DNA of 64,000 nucleotides. Source: Calonectria ilicicola. Taxonomy: Eukaryota > Ascomycota > Sordariomycetes > Hypocreales > Nectriaceae. The DNA lies in the NCBI GenBank assembly GCA_020809705.1, contig CP085825.1, positions 2,108,001-2,172,000 on the forward strand. Reading direction: 5' to 3'. This document shows positions 11,634 to 21,900 of this stretch, piece after piece (the first letter of the stretch is position 1; each line of letters begins with the position of its first letter). Position numbers and translations under genes: made by a program. Under the pieces are notes generated by a model, which worked only from the letters and a program-made list of their open reading frames with translations, did no database searches and was not told the origin of the DNA.

Positions 11634-12284
11634 ATGGCTCTCCCACCCAAGTTTGCCGGCCACAAGTTCGAGTTTGCGCCACCCCCCGCAGCTCAGTCGT
11701 CTGTCGCCCACACCACCCACACTATTGAAATCTACCTCGACTACTGCTGCCCCTTCTCCGCCAAGATCTTCCGCTCCCTCAACAACATTGTCATCCCCGC
11801 CGTCAAGGCCAACCCCGCCTGGGCCCAGAGCCTGTCGCTCATCTTCCGCCAACAAATCCAGCCCTGGCACCCTTCGTCGACGCTCATGCACGAGGCCGGC
11901 CTGGCCGTGCTGCGTCTCGCCCCGGACCGCTTCTGGCAGTTCAGCGGTCTCCTGTTCGAGGCCCAGGACGGCTTCTTTGACGTCAATGTCGTCAACGAGA
12001 AGCGCAACGACACCTACCGACGCCTCGCCAAGGTTGCTGCCCAGGCCGGCGTCAACGAGGAGGAGGTGTACCAGCTGCTGTACATCGCTGACAAGCCGGG
12101 TGAAAACGGCTTCTTGAATGCGGGGAACCAGGTGACCAACGACGTCAAGCTCATCACCAAGATGAACCGTCTCATTGGCGTCCACGTTACTCCCACCGTT
12201 GTATACGACGGTGTTGTCCAGGATATTAGTTCTGGTTGGACCGCTGAGCAGTGGACCGAGTGGCTGACCAAAAATGTCGTCTAA
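11634..12284 (+). CDS. Thioredoxin-fold, DsbA-like protein
   Basis: A single exon of 216 codons. The start is the first ATG after an A/G-rich leader (CACAATGG). The fold is indicated by an N-terminal beta strand leading into the active-site position YCCPFSAK (residues 37-44), a central helical insertion, and the cis-proline loop HVTPTVVYDG near residue 185, followed by a closing helix WTAEQWTEWL. The active-site motif is C39-P-F-S42: the second, resolving cysteine of a normal C-x-x-C is replaced by serine, although Cys38 is adjacent. A dithiol oxidoreductase is therefore unlikely; a monothiol or non-catalytic role fits better. There is no signal peptide, so it is probably cytosolic or nuclear. 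The long open frame on the opposite strand is a shadow of its codon bias. Confidence 0.82.
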   Translation: MALPPKFAGHKFEFAPPPAAQSSVAHTTHTIEIYLDYCCPFSAKIFRSLNNIVIPAVKANPAWAQSLSLIFRQQIQPWHPSSTLMHEAGLAVLRLAPDRFWQFSGLLFEAQDGFFDVNVVNEKRNDTYRRLAKVAAQAGVNEEEVYQLLYIADKPGENGFLNAGNQVTNDVKLITKMNRLIGVHVTPTVVYDGVVQDISSGWTAEQWTEWLTKNVV

Positions 12285-12605
12285 CCACCTACCTAGTGGT
12301 TGTCAGTAATGAAACAGAATGACTTAAGATAAAATCAAATAAGATGAAATAAACCAAAATGAATATTTTTTCCACATCGTTTCTGCCGTGTTATTATTCA
12401 TGTCGCCAGCTGGGCTGCCATTGTAGAGTAGAAGCCACTAAGTGGCGAGCGGGTGTGAATCAAAGCACTGCGCGTGCAAATTGAAACCATTCGCACATGG
12501 CCCACATCTTGTCCGCAACCGCGTTTTACCAATTCTAGTCATGACTTTGTAGCACCAAGGCTCATCTATATCTCAGCACCGTCGGCTCGCCCGACTTCTT
12601 GCATA
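12285..12605. other. Intergenic spacer
   Basis: 321 nt between two plus-strand genes. A-rich 3' flank followed by the short leader of the next gene; nothing else seen. Confidence 0.6.
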
Positions 12606-13600
12606 ATGCTTCAGCTCAGAACATTAATACCACGGCTACGGCCATTCCAATTGACTTCATTTCCCTCCAGCCTACCCGCACAGGCCTCTCTCCCTCGCTC
12701 CCTCCGCCGCTCCTTGCAGAAATCTCTACAGCAGCAGCCAAGGCGATGCTACGCCTTACCCGCACCCAAGAAGCCCTCAAGGCTTGAAGAAGAGCTCAAG
12801 AGGCAGGCAAGGATAGCGTCAAAAGATGGAAAGACGACGGGTATGTCAACCCCTTGTTCATCGTCTCTCCCCCAGGGTTACTGACCAAACTTGAAGCACT
12901 TCTTCCTGAGCGGTTGATCATTTATCATGCTGGCACCGGCCGGGTTACCTTCTTAGCCATGGTCAAAATCACAACTCTTTTCGTCGGCGCATTTTTCTGC
13001 TTTATTGCCGCGCCTAGCTATATCAAGGCCGACAAGCCAGTGTGGGAGGCGGCCGGTAGTATGTTTTACCTCTCAACCTTGAATAAAAGTGGTGGCTTGA
13101 TGATATACAAAGTCACGAAAATCGTTTAAGCACTTGCTAACAACACATATCAAAAAGTTGCTCTCTGCGGCATCATTCCCATCCTATTCATAACTTCAGT
13201 GGCTTCTCCTTTCGTCACTCACATCCACATCCATCTACCAGCGTACGCACGCGCGTCTCGCCCCATCCTGGAGCGCTTCGTCAAGACGCTTCCACCAAAC
13301 ACCCAGCTCACCTTCACCACCATGAGCTTCATCTCCAAGCCCCGCTACAGCTCTCTGCAGGCAGGCGACCTGGCCCCGACCCGCCGCCGCTTCGGCCTCG
13401 TCAACTATGTCCGCGACACCGTCGCTGAAAACGAGAAGCGCAAGTGGTACATGTTCCGCGCCGTCGGTGAGTTCTACGTCCAGGAGAAAGGTCCCAGTCC
13501 CAAGGTTCGTTATGAAAAGAAAAAGGACAAGGTCGACACCTGGATCTGGGATGCCATCAAAGAAAAGGTGGAAAAAAGGGCACAAAAAACGTCATCATGA
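12606..13600 (+). CDS. Mitochondrial two-pass membrane protein (TMEM70/TMEM186-like)
   Basis: Three exons: 12606-12840, 12897-13055 and 13158-13600, giving 278 residues, both junctions in phase 1. The N-terminus is a textbook mitochondrial presequence. It is Arg/Ser/Leu-rich with no acidic residue for about 55 positions and ends in RRCYALPAPKK, a plausible processing site. Two hydrophobic segments follow: VKITTLFVGAFFCFIAAP (exon 2) and ALCGIIPILFITSVASPFV (across the exon 2/3 boundary). They are separated by a short charged turn. The C-terminal ~110 residues form a soluble, basic domain. This hairpin-plus-soluble-tail layout resembles the TMEM70/TMEM186/TMEM223 group of assembly factors in the inner membrane, but the match is from layout rather than a diagnostic motif. 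Start chosen as the first in-frame ATG. Confidence 0.75.
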
Positions 13601-14331
13601 ATCAATAGGTTGGACATGATACTATCGCTAAAAAGTCATATAAACATCACCTCTCCTGCTCCCGTTCCCAAGGTATCTTGAAAGAATTTGGTTTCCAGCC
13701 CAAATAAATAACGAAATCACGTAGGATCAATCTACCCAAGTAGCAGACAAAAACCTCCTCGTTGCAAAGCATCCTTTTTTTTTGGTAAGATATTGCGCCA
13801 CACATGTCATGTGCCATTTGCATTGAACGCCTCCCAAGCAAAGTCCCTGTTGGTTTCACTATGGCCAGGAGAAATGGCCGTATTCGCCTCTGTCCATAAA
13901 CGTGAATAGTAATACATCCACCCTAGCGAGTCCAAAGCCAAGTCCCAACAGCAAGATTCAACCAAAAAACGCCTCCCATCATCCATCATAACGTGTTTTC
14001 CTGTTCAACCCCCATCTAAACATTTGCTTCACAAGCACTGCATTTCTTCATCCCTTGTCATTGCCCTCATACAAGCCAGGGCCAATAGTCATAACTCTAC
14101 AATACAACCCCATAAATGCATCTTGGAATATGTACCATGTAACTTGTCGACCCGACATCACTTGGCGTCAGGTCAATCTTAGACCAGAAATGTACGCCGG
14201 ATACAATTCGCCGGCACTTCCTCGCCTTCATTATGCAGAAATAGCCTGTTCAAACCAGTCTCCGGCTGGCTTGGAATTCGCGTCAAAACCCCACCTACAC
14301 CACTTCATGAAGGGCATTGTTTCAAGCTTCA
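13601..14331. other. Convergent intergenic gap
   Basis: 731 nt between the mitochondrial protein gene and the 3' end of the Zn2Cys6 factor. No coding sequence or element recognised. Confidence 0.6.
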
Positions 14332-17300
14332 TTAACGCTTCACACTGGATCCACCATCGTAGTCCCAGCCTCGCTTAAGGCCGCCTTCATAGACGCTTGC
14401 AACGGACTCCTGCCACATGGCAGGGGTCACGAAGCTGGCCACAGGCGCGGCTGAATACTGAGATGGAGATAATTGCTGCGAGCCAGCTGGCATAGTAGCA
14501 TGCACAGCCTGGATATCCTGGAGGGAGGAAACCTCGCTGGCACCTGCCGACGATGGAATGTTTAGAGACGTGGGCTGAGGAGGAGTGGAACTGGGTTGAG
14601 AATGGGCGGGCGTACCGAACGTCGTGTTCCATTGTCTAGCCAAGTCAGTATTATAAGACAAAAAACTGCGCTGATGGGCGAGGTCACTTACTCAAAGATC
14701 CTTGAAGGGTTCCACCCAGGTTGGTCCGGAAGGGGCAAGCTCTGTGCCATGCCTGGGCCCTGGGTTCCTTGCGACATCATAACGAGCGACTGTACCGCTG
14801 GAGAGTCACTCTTGCTGTCCAATGGGCCGGCTGAAATGGGAGGTGTAATGGGGTGAGTTGTATAACTGACTTGATGGGCATTTTGTGTATCCAAGGCATG
14901 TTCCATGGATCCTGTTCGATGAACCGTTGGGCGGTATCCCTGTGGTGGACTTGAGTGGCTGGAGGGATGAGGGCTGCCATATGGGAAGGAAGGCTTCATC
15001 ACGAATGGTTTCCGCATGTCGGCAGAGAAGGCCTCGCGGAGAGCGTTGATTTGCTTTTCCATCTCGGGCATAGACCACACATCCATGATTTTCTCCATGA
15101 TCCGCATGTGTCTGGAGAAAAACTCGCGAGCGTCACAATTCAACTCAGGGTCTGGGGAAACAATAGCCACCTACACCAATCTAGTTAGGACCGATTTGCT
15201 GATTTCAAAACACAGAGGAAAAAACCCTACCAAGTGAATGACAATGCAAGAGAGACCAGCGTAAATGACGAAACTGAAGCCGCGCTGCATGCATTGAAGG
15301 CCGTTGAGGCCGAAAGTGTTGATGACGGCTTCATGTAACTTGCAGACCTTCTTAGCCGATTCGTAGCATATCATCATGTGCGTCTTCCATTGTCCATCGG
15401 GCGAATTGGGATCCAAAAATGTGAGCTGCGGTCGGTGAGAGAGAATCAGAGTGAGATAGTAATACGCAATCATGTTGCCTAGGAAATGAGACGGGATCCA
15501 AGGCGGCGAACCATCAAGTGGAAAGGAAACCACCAAGTCGCTCGGCAATTCGCGGAGCCATGCGCTGAAGGACTGATTGATCTGCTGGAACTCGGGGTCG
15601 ATTCCCCATTCTTTCCTTCTCCTGACACGAGAGTAGGCTTTGCTCATCTTGTGGATGTTGCGCACGATTCGGGCAAAGTAAGTGAAATTGCGAGAAACGT
15701 GAAACTCGCTATCATCGCAATCGGGATACGGCCTTTGCACACTGAAATCAACGGAGTCCAAACTAACTGCCAAATCATGTCGACCTTGAGAGTGTCAGCT
15801 ACACAGAAAATAGATAGGAATCACGAGGGGAGCACACCTTGGGGAGTTCCGACCATGGTCTCACAAGAGAAAACAACCTGCCAGAGTCTGGTTCGGAGCA
15901 TGCACTCTTGGGGTGTAAAATCACAGGGTTTTCCATCCTGATGATCCTCATAATGTTCATCCAGACCAAGATCTTTGCCGATCTGAACACATTGAACAAC
16001 GGTCATCCAAGAGCGATAATAATATCCTCGTTTTGGAGCTGATTCTCGAGCTTTCAGAATCATCAACAATGCTTGAAGGGTGCTCAACCTGGGCACATCC
16101 ATGAATGAGTCCGCATGCCCTGTTGCAGAGTTAGCGAACATGTATTAAGGCGAAGAAGGCTTGACGGGCTCACTAGTGGCCAGGGCAAGCCATTGTTGCC
16201 CTTCTGTTGGATCCTCAGCCAAGCGACCACCGATTGCAAACAATGCTTCGAGTATTAGCGGGGATATTGATTCTCTATCCGTATTCCATTGTTGGTAGAA
16301 TAATGTCTTGCATAGAACCGGTACATATGAGTGAACATGGGTAAAGTACAGGTCAAAATAATGCAACGCAGTTTCTTCATCCGGCATCAGTTCTGGTGGT
16401 ATACGGATCTTCAATCCAGGAGTTGCTATCAACGGTGGTAAAGAGCTTTTATAATCATCTGATTCCTCAAAAGCAGGGGTTTCTTCCCGTCGGAATGATG
16501 CTTTATTTCGCAAGTAAGGTGCTATTCAAAGATTAGGCCTAGATCAAGCAATATTAAGACAATACGGTTTCGTCTTACCTGTTCCGGCCTCATTCACTTT
16601 TAGGGTTCCGAGGAGGTCGGCAAGGTCCTGGTGTTGGTAGTCACCGGGTGAAGAATAGGCCTCGGGGGATGAATCTTGGCGCTGTTGCTGGGGAGTAAGC
16701 TGTTGAGGTTGGGGTTGCTGCATAGGCGGAGTCGGGAAGACATTTTGTGGCGTATAATCGATCATGGACATGTGAGGCTGAACAGAGCCGTAGCCAACGT
16801 GAGGCTGAGGCTGGGTCGTATCGTATGGAACAGCTTGGTAGGCAGCTGCCGGGTTTGCGTCGGGATATGACTGTTGGGCAGGGTACATGGCGGGTTTGGC
16901 GGTCGTCTGCATGACCTGCTGCGGTGGCATGGATATTGGCTGAAATGGATCCGGGGCCATCTGGGGCTGTTCATACGTCGTCGTCGAGTCATTGGCACCG
17001 TCGTAGCCATTGGGGCGCACGCAGTGCAGCTTGAGGCGGATGCAGGCTGAGCACGGCCAGGTGTTTGTAGTAGCAGCGTCGCATTTAATCTTCCTTCTTC
17101 GGCAACCTTCACAAGCTCTCATAACTAGATTACAAGGAAATCACATCATGTTAGCCAAAGAATCTTGCGCAACGTGCGCAGAAAGAGAAAAAAAATTGCA
17201 TCATACCCTTCAACCGCTTGTGGCGGTTGTGCTCGTCGACAAAGACATAGTCTGTAGTGAGGGGTCAGTGACGCTGTGGCCGTAAGGCGGGGTTCAAGCA

Positions 17301-17422
17301 GCGGTGGATGGCGCACTCTTTTGTGTCTCGCGCTGCGTATACTGCTGGGGCGCAAAGGAAAAGTTGTTCATTTGTGAGTTCTGCGGCAGGATGGGACGGA
17401 CAGAGGCGTCGTTTTCTGCCAT
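14332..17422 (-). CDS. Zn2Cys6 fungal transcription factor
   Basis: Eight minus-strand exons: 17422-17317, 17251-17207, 17124-16579, 16521-16174, 16119-15838, 15784-15231, 15170-14692 and 14635-14332, giving 887 residues with all phases closing. Start is the first ATG, in a strong CACCATGG context. A conserved linker, NYVFVDEHNRHKRLK, precedes the zinc cluster C55-x2-C58-x6-C65-x9-C75-x2-C78-x6-C85. Next comes a Gln/Pro-rich activation-like region (about 95-220). A Fungal_trans middle-homology domain follows (about 250-560), including YYYRSWMTVVQCVQIGKDLGLDE and a VGTPQGRHDLAVSLDSVDF segment made by splicing. The C-terminus is Ser/Pro/Gln-rich. It is a sequence-specific nuclear regulator; targets cannot be read from this. 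Its size and strongly conserved zinc-cluster linker suggest an orthologue conserved across Pezizomycotina, possibly of the EBR1-like group, but I could not confirm that. It is preceded by 7.7 kb of gene-free DNA. Confidence 0.9.
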
Positions 17423-17751
17423 GGTGGGCGAGGCGATGGTGAGGTCACAGCCTCCAGCAAGGACGAGAGTCGGGGGTGCTGGCAGCCAACATGAAGTCGG
17501 CGCGCGGTGCAACGAGGCCGGGAGGAGAAAGGCTCAAAGGATCGAGGCCAAGATGGATGGATCTTTGATAACCCGAAAAGTCGCGGAGGGAAAAAAAATG
17601 CGAAAAGCAATGTGAGCGAGTCCGGCGTCAGGTGCGACGGCGGTTGGGGAGAAAACGGCTTGTTAATCGGACGTGGCGAAAGCGTGGCGAGTAACGACGC
17701 AGGAATACGACTCGGCAGACGGAAGACGGAAGACGGGACAAGCTTAGGCGT

Positions 17752-17771
17752 GTGCGGTGCGGTGCGGTGCG
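17752..17771. repeat. Pentanucleotide microsatellite (GTGCG)4
   Basis: Four perfect GTGCG units, 330 nt upstream of the transcription factor start, inside the GC-rich simple region. Confidence 0.9.
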
Positions 17772-18625
17772 CGTTGGAGGCGGGCCAGACTTATTATGGG
17801 CGGGCAAGGCAAGGAAGTGCCGGGGTATGCTAAGTTATGTAGTCGATGAGATGATGGGGACTGGGTCTGGGGCTGCATCTATGGCATTAAAGCTGCAGCT
17901 GCAGGTCCTTTGTAGCGGAGCGGAGGGTAGCGCAGCTTGCCTAGCCAGTGTGTTCTGGTGTGCTCTGGCGTCTAGTTCAGACACACGACGAGATGGACTT
18001 GGGGCTGGGCTTCGAGGACGTGGAAATGGACGTGGGTGTTTGTGTGGGTTTGGTGTGGGAGGGAAGTGGAGTCTGCGTGTCCCTGGTCCTTGGTCCTTGG
18101 AGCCTTGGCGTGTGTGGCCTTGTGCCATGAGCGCGGACAGACCAAGACCCAGACCCAACCCTGGACCTTGCCAGCTTGCACCCGGGCCTTGCCCTGGCCC
18201 CTTTGGTTTGGCTGGTAGTGGGTGGAGGCCTTTGGGCTTGGGATTCTTGGGGATCACGACAGGGCCGAGGACAGGGCCGACTGGCCAGGGGCACCGACAG
18301 GGGAGAGCGATGCAAGTGAGGGAAAACGGCGGCGCGGAAGTCGACGCCAGGTGCCAGAACGTGGGAGATGGGGCGGTTGGGTGGGTTGGACAGAGGCACA
18401 GTGGGTGTGCGGCGGGCTCCTCAGTGGGTGTAGCACTCCACTGCGTATTCTGAGTGTTTGAGGAGCAGGACCTGGACGTTGCAAGGTGGGAGCCCACAGA
18501 GGAGGCGACCATGATGGCTGGTGTCGCAGAAGTGGGCTTTGAGGCACCAATGCGGACTACGGACTGGGCTCGGCCGGAGGGGCGCGGCGGCACTCCGAGT
18601 CGACCTTACTTAAGTTCAGATGAGA

Positions 18626-18648
18626 CTGGATGGGATGGGATGGGATGG
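18626..18648. repeat. Pentanucleotide microsatellite (TGGGA)n
   Basis: Three perfect TGGGA units flanked by one degenerate copy on each side. Confidence 0.85.
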
Positions 18649-18869
18649 TGCGAGGTTGATAGTAGCAGCCGTCTGTCGGGATCTGAATAGGTGGCCGCCA
18701 TGTGGAGTGATGGGTGCGGAGGGGAGATGCAACACAACATCATCCAAATGGGATGGTGGCAGGCGGTCATGATACGCAGAGCAGAGATGCAAGCAAGGCA
18801 AAGAGGCAACATGTGGGTTTGGATGGGTATGCCGATGGGAGTGGCCTGCGCCGGCACTGCACGCCGCAG

Positions 18870-18942
18870 CCCTCCCTTTCCTCCTCCTCCTCGTCTTCGT
18901 CCTCGCCCTCCTCTTCTCTTCCTGCTCTCCTCACCCTCCTCT
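18870..18942. repeat. Pyrimidine (CCT/CTT-rich) tract
   Basis: About 73 nt almost purely C and T on the plus strand, rich in CCT/CTC triplets. Such tracts are common in fungal core promoters and leaders, but no gene with a consistent exon chain follows on the plus strand. Confidence 0.7.
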
Positions 18943-21900
18943 GTAGCTTACAATTACCTACGCACACAGTACAGCACAGCACAGCTAGTACACACTCGTG
19001 GGCGAGCACTCGGGAAATGGACGCTGTAAGCACGCGTACATCAGCGGTCAGCCGGGGCTCTAGTAGGCCCCGAGCGAGAGACGAGCGGCTATGGACTTTG
19101 GATGAAACGGCCATCCCAGGGGTGGATGTATTGTCATTGAGGCAATGACGATTTATCCTTCCGAGACTGAATCGGTGACCACAAAGTGTCTTTTTTAGTG
19201 GCGTGGATTCGACTGTGGATACCGAAGAGGAAGACAGTATTGAGAGAGATGCCAGACAAGTGGGTAACCTGTTCGCTGAAAGCGGAAAGTTGCTTCCCGA
19301 AGCCCAAGATTTAACTGCTGGACGCAGGACCAGTGGGATATCTTGCAGGGACGAGGATGGCTCAAATCTTGCCCCGTCCCATCTTGTTATGGTTGATGCT
19401 GGCACAGAATAATTTGGCGTCAGGACGCTGTCAGTAGGCGAACCCCCAAATCAGAAATGCGACAAGGTTCAGTGGGTTTCTTTAGCTGGCACAGTTGGTA
19501 CGGTGGCTTGTCATATACGCACTGTACGGCGGAAGGCGATCTGCGATGGGCAATTGGCAATGGGCGATGATGGACAGGCAAGCACAGGCGAGTGCTGCAA
19601 GTCTGCCAGCATAGGCAGGTTGGTATTTTTGTCTTTCCATTAGCCTAGCCGCGCTTCTGATATCGGGCGACGCCAGAACTAGGTGCCTTTCTCGTCGACC
19701 TGCATGATCAACCAACACAATCCAGGTTCCCCAGTTGAAACCGGTGTTCCGAAATTCAATTTTTTGGCGGATAAGAAATATACCGAAATGCTCCCATCCA
19801 TCATCTCGCGTTGCTGCGAGGCAAGACCTCTTACGCAGGTGTTACTCCACTGAATGCAGTGGCCGACGCTTTGGAGTTGGGGGTCTGCCCACCACTCCGC
19901 CTCCACACCCTCCCACCCGTCTCGGCCAGTTTAGGGAAATTACACGGGCTACTGCTGCGTGCCATTCTCCGCGTCCCGCTGTAGCATAAGCCTACCTCAT
20001 CGTGTCTGAGGCACCAGACCGGCAAGGCTAGACGGTAGTGTCGGGAGCTTTCTTCTTTCATCAAGCTCGGCTTTTCGTCCAATGCCATCTATACTGAGAC
20101 GGGGTTAGGTTTGCTTCAGATGCTTCATCTCGCCAGCTCTAGGCTTTGTTTTGTCTGCTTCCGATGTAAGTAAGGCATGACGAAATGTGTGGGACTGCGC
20201 CAGAGCGCGCTACAATGTCAGATGACAGGGAAGTGCGCTATCTCGCTTTCGCTCCCTCGCACCGTCCAGGAGACTTCCAGCCTGCAGCCCTTCCACCGTG
20301 CATCCCGCGGGTACAGCCATGCTCCCGTCGTCGCCAAGTGCCAGTGCCTGCCCAAGAGCACTCTGAAGCTCACCAATACCGGGCGATGCCACCAAGTAGC
20401 ATTCAGAAGGGAAAGCCCCAAAAATTCTGTCAACATCTCGTAATTAACGTGAGGCTGCATACGCGACGCCCTAATTCGTTGCGGGGGTCGTCACTCCCAT
20501 TACGTACCAGTCTTGGACACTTGAGCTCCAGAGAGCGATATTAGAGGAAAGGCGAGAAGCCTCAGGTGGCATCGAATGGTCAGCAGACAAGGGGAGTTCT
20601 CTTGATTTGGGCACGATGCTGACGGCTCCTCGCTCTATTCCAGGGCATCAGTCCCCATTGACGTCTGGCTCCCCTGTTTTGGCCAAGAAAAGGGCGGCAC
20701 CTTAAGAAGTAGAAGGCTCAATTGCTCGATTTCTTCGCTCAACATGGCAAGTCAAGGCCAGGTATGTGGCCAGGTGCCCACCAGCCTTGAACCCCAACCC
20801 GGAGATGATGTGTTACACGATGTCGTTATGGAGATGTGAGATAGCTGCCGAGGTACATGTACATACACAGGCGCAACGCCGCACATCTAGGAGATGCAGG
20901 CGAGGACGTCCTGGGGTCCGGGAGCATTCCGCCCTACTGTGCCTCCCCCCGACATTCCCTGTTGGTTGCAATAGGGAAATATCAAGGGCTTCTGGAGGGG
21001 ATGACAGGATGGAGACGGGCAGAGTCCCACCAGCTTGACAGCGGTTAAGCACAAAGCCACAATCCTATTGTCAGTCGATGACCATAGACCTCGATTGGTT
21101 GCAGCTCGTAAACATGTCTCATATGTAACTCAAAAGCACTATCACCTTCCTAAGGCGACTCCGTTATACTTTCATCCGATAAGCCATCGGAGGAGGATCG
21201 ACATGACACCTCCGCTACCTCCCTCCCCCAAGTACACCATACCCGCGGAGCCTCGGCAGTGGGTATAGTACCGAGAAACACAAGAAATTCAATTCTATAG
21301 GTTGCCATGGGGGTCCTCAGTACTGTGATCTCTATACTGTGCAGCACCCTGTGGCAGAAGACAGGGTGGTAGGTTATACGTCGGGCGTTATTAGTGGAAC
21401 TGACAAAGTAACCCCACCGCTCCTGCCGTCCAACCCATCCTGGAATGGTAACTTGTTGGGCTAGGAAACCACGGCTGATTGTCCCGTATGCTCCTGCACA
21501 AGGACGGGAGAGTGACGAGTGCTAACCCTAGCCTCAGGGAAATCTTGTTTTTTTATACACCTTGAATCTGCATCTGCATCGCCACCATATCGACTGTGTG
21601 TCTATGGTCCCTGTTGGCTATAAGTCAATGGAAGAAAACGAAATCGCGCCGCATCAGAAATATTCGAGCTATTTTCCCCATCTTTGCTCGCGCGAAATAT
21701 CTCACCTGAAGAACATTCCGAGTCTACACTCAGAGATGCGCGTAAACACGCAGAGATCTGGCCATGCATCCCTCCATCCCCCCAGCTCTTCATCGACATC
21801 GGCTTCCTCCCCGGAACATGGCTCTTGCTCGAATGTTTGGGCCATTGTCATTCGCTAGGCGATTAGGGTCTTGCGACAGCGCCCTAGTCCCACTCTCCAT

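Noticed and set aside
11535..12185. 216-codon frame antisense to the DsbA-fold gene
   Set aside because: Shadow of the biased plus-strand coding sequence, which has clear thioredoxin-fold motifs.
17835..18593. 252-codon minus-strand frame upstream of the Zn2Cys6 factor
   Set aside because: Starts at GTG, low-complexity Pro/Gly repeats, and overlaps an equally long frame on the other strand.
19018..19412. Possible small gene: ATG followed by a GTAAGC donor, then an acidic 69-codon frame after a T-rich acceptor
   Set aside because: The phases do not agree: splicing from the ATG at about 19018 gives a stop within 15 codons, and the acidic frame has no ATG.
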